Source of the DNA: RGIG8497 sp045593265
Lineage (GTDB): Bacteria > Bacillota > Clostridia > RGIG6154
Direction: 5' to 3'
Assembly (NCBI GenBank): GCA_045593265.1
Contig: JAZNWH010000084.1
Location: 1-14,589 of the forward strand
DNA: 14,589 bases
The position numbers and the translations under genes were made by a program. Position 1 is the stretch's first letter. Each line of letters opens with the position of its first letter. Positions 12,823 through 14,589 of this stretch are shown here, in pieces. The notes beneath the pieces are model-generated. The model saw only the letters and a program-made list of their open reading frames with translations. It was not told where the DNA came from and did no database searches.

Positions 12823-14589
12823 TTACAGATTGTGCTCCGTTCTTGATATTACCTCTTCCTGCATTTCGGGAGACAGTCTTGTAAAATAGTCGCTGTATCC
12901 GCCTATTCTTACTAAAAGGTCTCTGTGTGCTTCGGGATTTTCTTTTGCTTTTTTAAGTGTTTCTTTATCTGTAACATTAATCTGAATTTCAAAGCCACCC
13001 CTAAACATAAATGTTTTGACAAGAGACTTTATTATTTCAAGGGAGTTTGCGGAAAGATTGTTTTTTGAAAACTTCATATTAACAGCAACTCCGCCAATAA
13101 ATTTATGCTGATCCCACTTTGTGGTAGACTTTATCGATGCGGTTGGACCTTTTAGTTCCCGTCCCTGGCAGGGCTCTGCACCGGCACTTAACGGTTCCCC
13201 GCTCTTTCTTCCGTCGGGAGTTGCTCCGGTTATTTTTCCGAATCTTGTGTGCCAGGTATAAGAAAATGTACTTGGAATAAGTGCACAGTTCGGAAGGTGC
13301 CCCTTATACTTTTCACACTCTTTAATAATATGCTCTGTTATTATGCCGCAAAGTTCGTCAACATCGTCAATGTCATTACCGTATTTTGGAATTGTGTTCA
13401 AAATTTGAAGTCGAAGCTTTTCGTTTCCTTCATAGTTTGAATCAATGATTTTTTTGAATTGCGAAATCGAAAGCTCTTTTTTGTCAAACACAAGCTCCTT
13501 TATGGTATAGAGCGAATCAACAAGGTTTCCAAGTCCCACAAAGCTTTGCATAGTCCAGTTATATACAGCACCTCCGCGTTCAAGGTCTACACCATTTAAA
13601 AGACAGTCATCTATAAAGCAAGACTGCAGCGGAAACATAGAATATTCCCCATGCTCGCGTCGTAAATCGTCGTAAAACAGAAAGTCTTTTTTGATTTTTT
13701 CATCAATATTCTTAAATACTGCTTTCAAGAGCGAATCAAAACTTGCATAGTCTTTGTCCAGGGCATCAAGGAGTAATTGTGCCATATTGTTGTAGTGACT
13801 TGCCACCCAGACATTACTTGCGCCTACGGGAGTTATCTCCACACAGGTGCTATGAATGTAATTTCTTGCCCGTTTTTCGGGCACTCCGTAACTCATTAAG
13901 CCCTTTGTTATGACATCATTGTTAAAAATCGCAGGATGAGACCGACCATTAAGTAAAATTCTGCAAGCAGTTTCCAGATAATTTTCCGGCATATCACTTG
14001 TATAGCAAAGTCCTACAGATGGTTGCACAAGTCTGATATCCTCAATTACCTGCATACACATCTCGGTGAGTTCGTTTGCAACCACTTCCCCGTTTTCGTC
14101 ACGACCACCAACCATGTAGCCTACCGTCCAGCCTTTTGGAACAAGCATATTCATTTTTATTCCCAGACAATCAAGCAACAGCTGTGCAAACTCTTTAGTT
14201 ATGGCACCATTTTCTATATCCTTTTTGTAGTATGACAAAAGGTAACGGTCAGGATGACCATATTGAAACTGTTCAATTCCATAAAATGGATTCTGGGTTA
14301 AGCAATAGGTAAGAAAATACACCGATTGAACCGCTTCATAAAAATTTCCTGCAGGATTTGCAGGCACCTTTTCGCAAATCCCGGCAAGTGTTAAAAGCTC
14401 ATTTTTGCGGACTTCGTCTTTGGTAATACAAGCAAGTCTTTTTGCTTCACAAGCATAATTTTTCGAATGATTGATTACAGCCTCAAGACTCAACATACAA
14501 GCCTTATAAAATGGTGCTTTATCCGGTGTACAGGTTTTAAGATATGATTTTACTGCACTTGTCAAGTAAAAGTAGACACTAAAAACCAC
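12823..14589 (-). CDS. Glycyl radical enzyme, pyruvate formate-lyase family, N-terminus missing
   Basis: The 588 visible residues are the larger C-terminal part of a glycyl radical enzyme; the family usually has about 700-850 residues. An active-site cysteine lies in NYIHSTCVEITPVGASN (Cys codon 13843-13845), and the radical glycine in VRIGGYSDYF (Gly codon 12898-12900), 25 or so residues from the C-terminus as usual. ATPDGRKSGEPLSAGAEP is another family hallmark. The enzyme would carry out radical chemistry on a carboxylate, diol or similar compound in the cytosol of an anaerobe. STCVEITP differs from the common GCVEP of formate lyases and diol dehydratases, so the substrate is open. An activase (radical SAM) is required and none is intact beside it. 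Homology seems to stop near 14560, where an IS-like end begins, so the gene may be truncated. The GTG at the very edge is not a credible start. Confidence 0.9.
   Translation of the reverse strand: MVFSVYFYLTSAVKSYLKTCTPDKAPFYKACMLSLEAVINHSKNYACEAKRLACITKDEVRKNELLTLAGICEKVPANPAGNFYEAVQSVYFLTYCLTQNPFYGIEQFQYGHPDRYLLSYYKKDIENGAITKEFAQLLLDCLGIKMNMLVPKGWTVGYMVGGRDENGEVVANELTEMCMQVIEDIRLVQPSVGLCYTSDMPENYLETACRILLNGRSHPAIFNNDVITKGLMSYGVPEKRARNYIHSTCVEITPVGASNVWVASHYNNMAQLLLDALDKDYASFDSLLKAVFKNIDEKIKKDFLFYDDLRREHGEYSMFPLQSCFIDDCLLNGVDLERGGAVYNWTMQSFVGLGNLVDSLYTIKELVFDKKELSISQFKKIIDSNYEGNEKLRLQILNTIPKYGNDIDDVDELCGIITEHIIKECEKYKGHLPNCALIPSTFSYTWHTRFGKITGATPDGRKSGEPLSAGAEPCQGRELKGPTASIKSTTKWDQHKFIGGVAVNMKFSKNNLSANSLEIIKSLVKTFMFRGGFEIQINVTDKETLKKAKENPEAHRDLLVRIGGYSDYFTRLSPEMQEEVISRTEHNL
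14560..14589. mobile_element. Possible insertion-sequence end cutting the glycyl radical enzyme
   Basis: TGTCAAGTAAAAGTAGACAC (14560-14579) followed by TAAAAACC looks like the terminal inverted repeat of an IS. It begins just where the radical-enzyme sequence stops looking family-like. Only 30 bases are visible, so no transposase or second end can be checked. Confidence 0.3.

Noticed and set aside
1..14589. CRISPR arrays, rRNA genes and riboswitches
   Set aside because: No regularly spaced repeats, rRNA-like segments or riboswitch cores were seen in the intergenic regions.

Overview
The window looks like a piece of an anaerobic, AT-rich Clostridia-type genome (Firmicutes). The evidence is the strong AGGAGG-type ribosome binding sites, sigma-A promoters with 17-base spacers, a glycyl radical enzyme (an oxygen-sensitive family), the 3' piece of a sporulation gene (spoIVB), and a tRNA-Trp 3' half of clostridial type. 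No genus can be named from the sequence alone.

The window has two halves joined at a tRNA-derived attachment site. The left half (1 to about 6343) looks like the end of an integrated island. It carries, on the minus strand, a partial AAA-type ATPase, a decayed mosaic large serine recombinase, a protein of unknown family with a possible ADP-ribosyltransferase-like triad, and a one-span membrane protein. On the plus strand it carries an orphan HipA-like kinase with its own promoter and terminator. The island ends at 6344, where the anticodon loop and whole 3' half of a tRNA-Trp gene appear without a matching 5' half. They are followed by a strong terminator that was probably the tRNA's own. A 31-codon coding-like tail and several AGCATCAA repeats sit around the junction.

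The right half (6389 to 14589) looks like ordinary chromosome with metabolic genes. A tight minus-strand operon runs from 11491 to 6635: histidine phosphatase, EamA/DMT-type transporter, TIM-barrel sugar isomerase/epimerase, a GH3 C-terminal-domain fragment, an endonuclease/exonuclease/phosphatase-fold enzyme and a calcineurin-like metallophosphoesterase. It ends at a strong terminator at 6574-6612. A divergent AraC-family regulator (11600-12475) shares its promoter region, and the two -35 boxes abut. This suggests a regulated set for taking up and processing a carbohydrate or phosphorylated compound, with three unrelated phosphoesterase folds in one transcript.

Beyond the regulator the right end is disturbed. 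There is a C-terminal remnant of spoIVB (12496-12633), a scar that may hold an insertion-sequence end, and a glycyl radical enzyme of the pyruvate formate-lyase family lacking its N-terminal part. No intact activase follows the radical enzyme. A second IS-like end lies at the right edge (about 14560).
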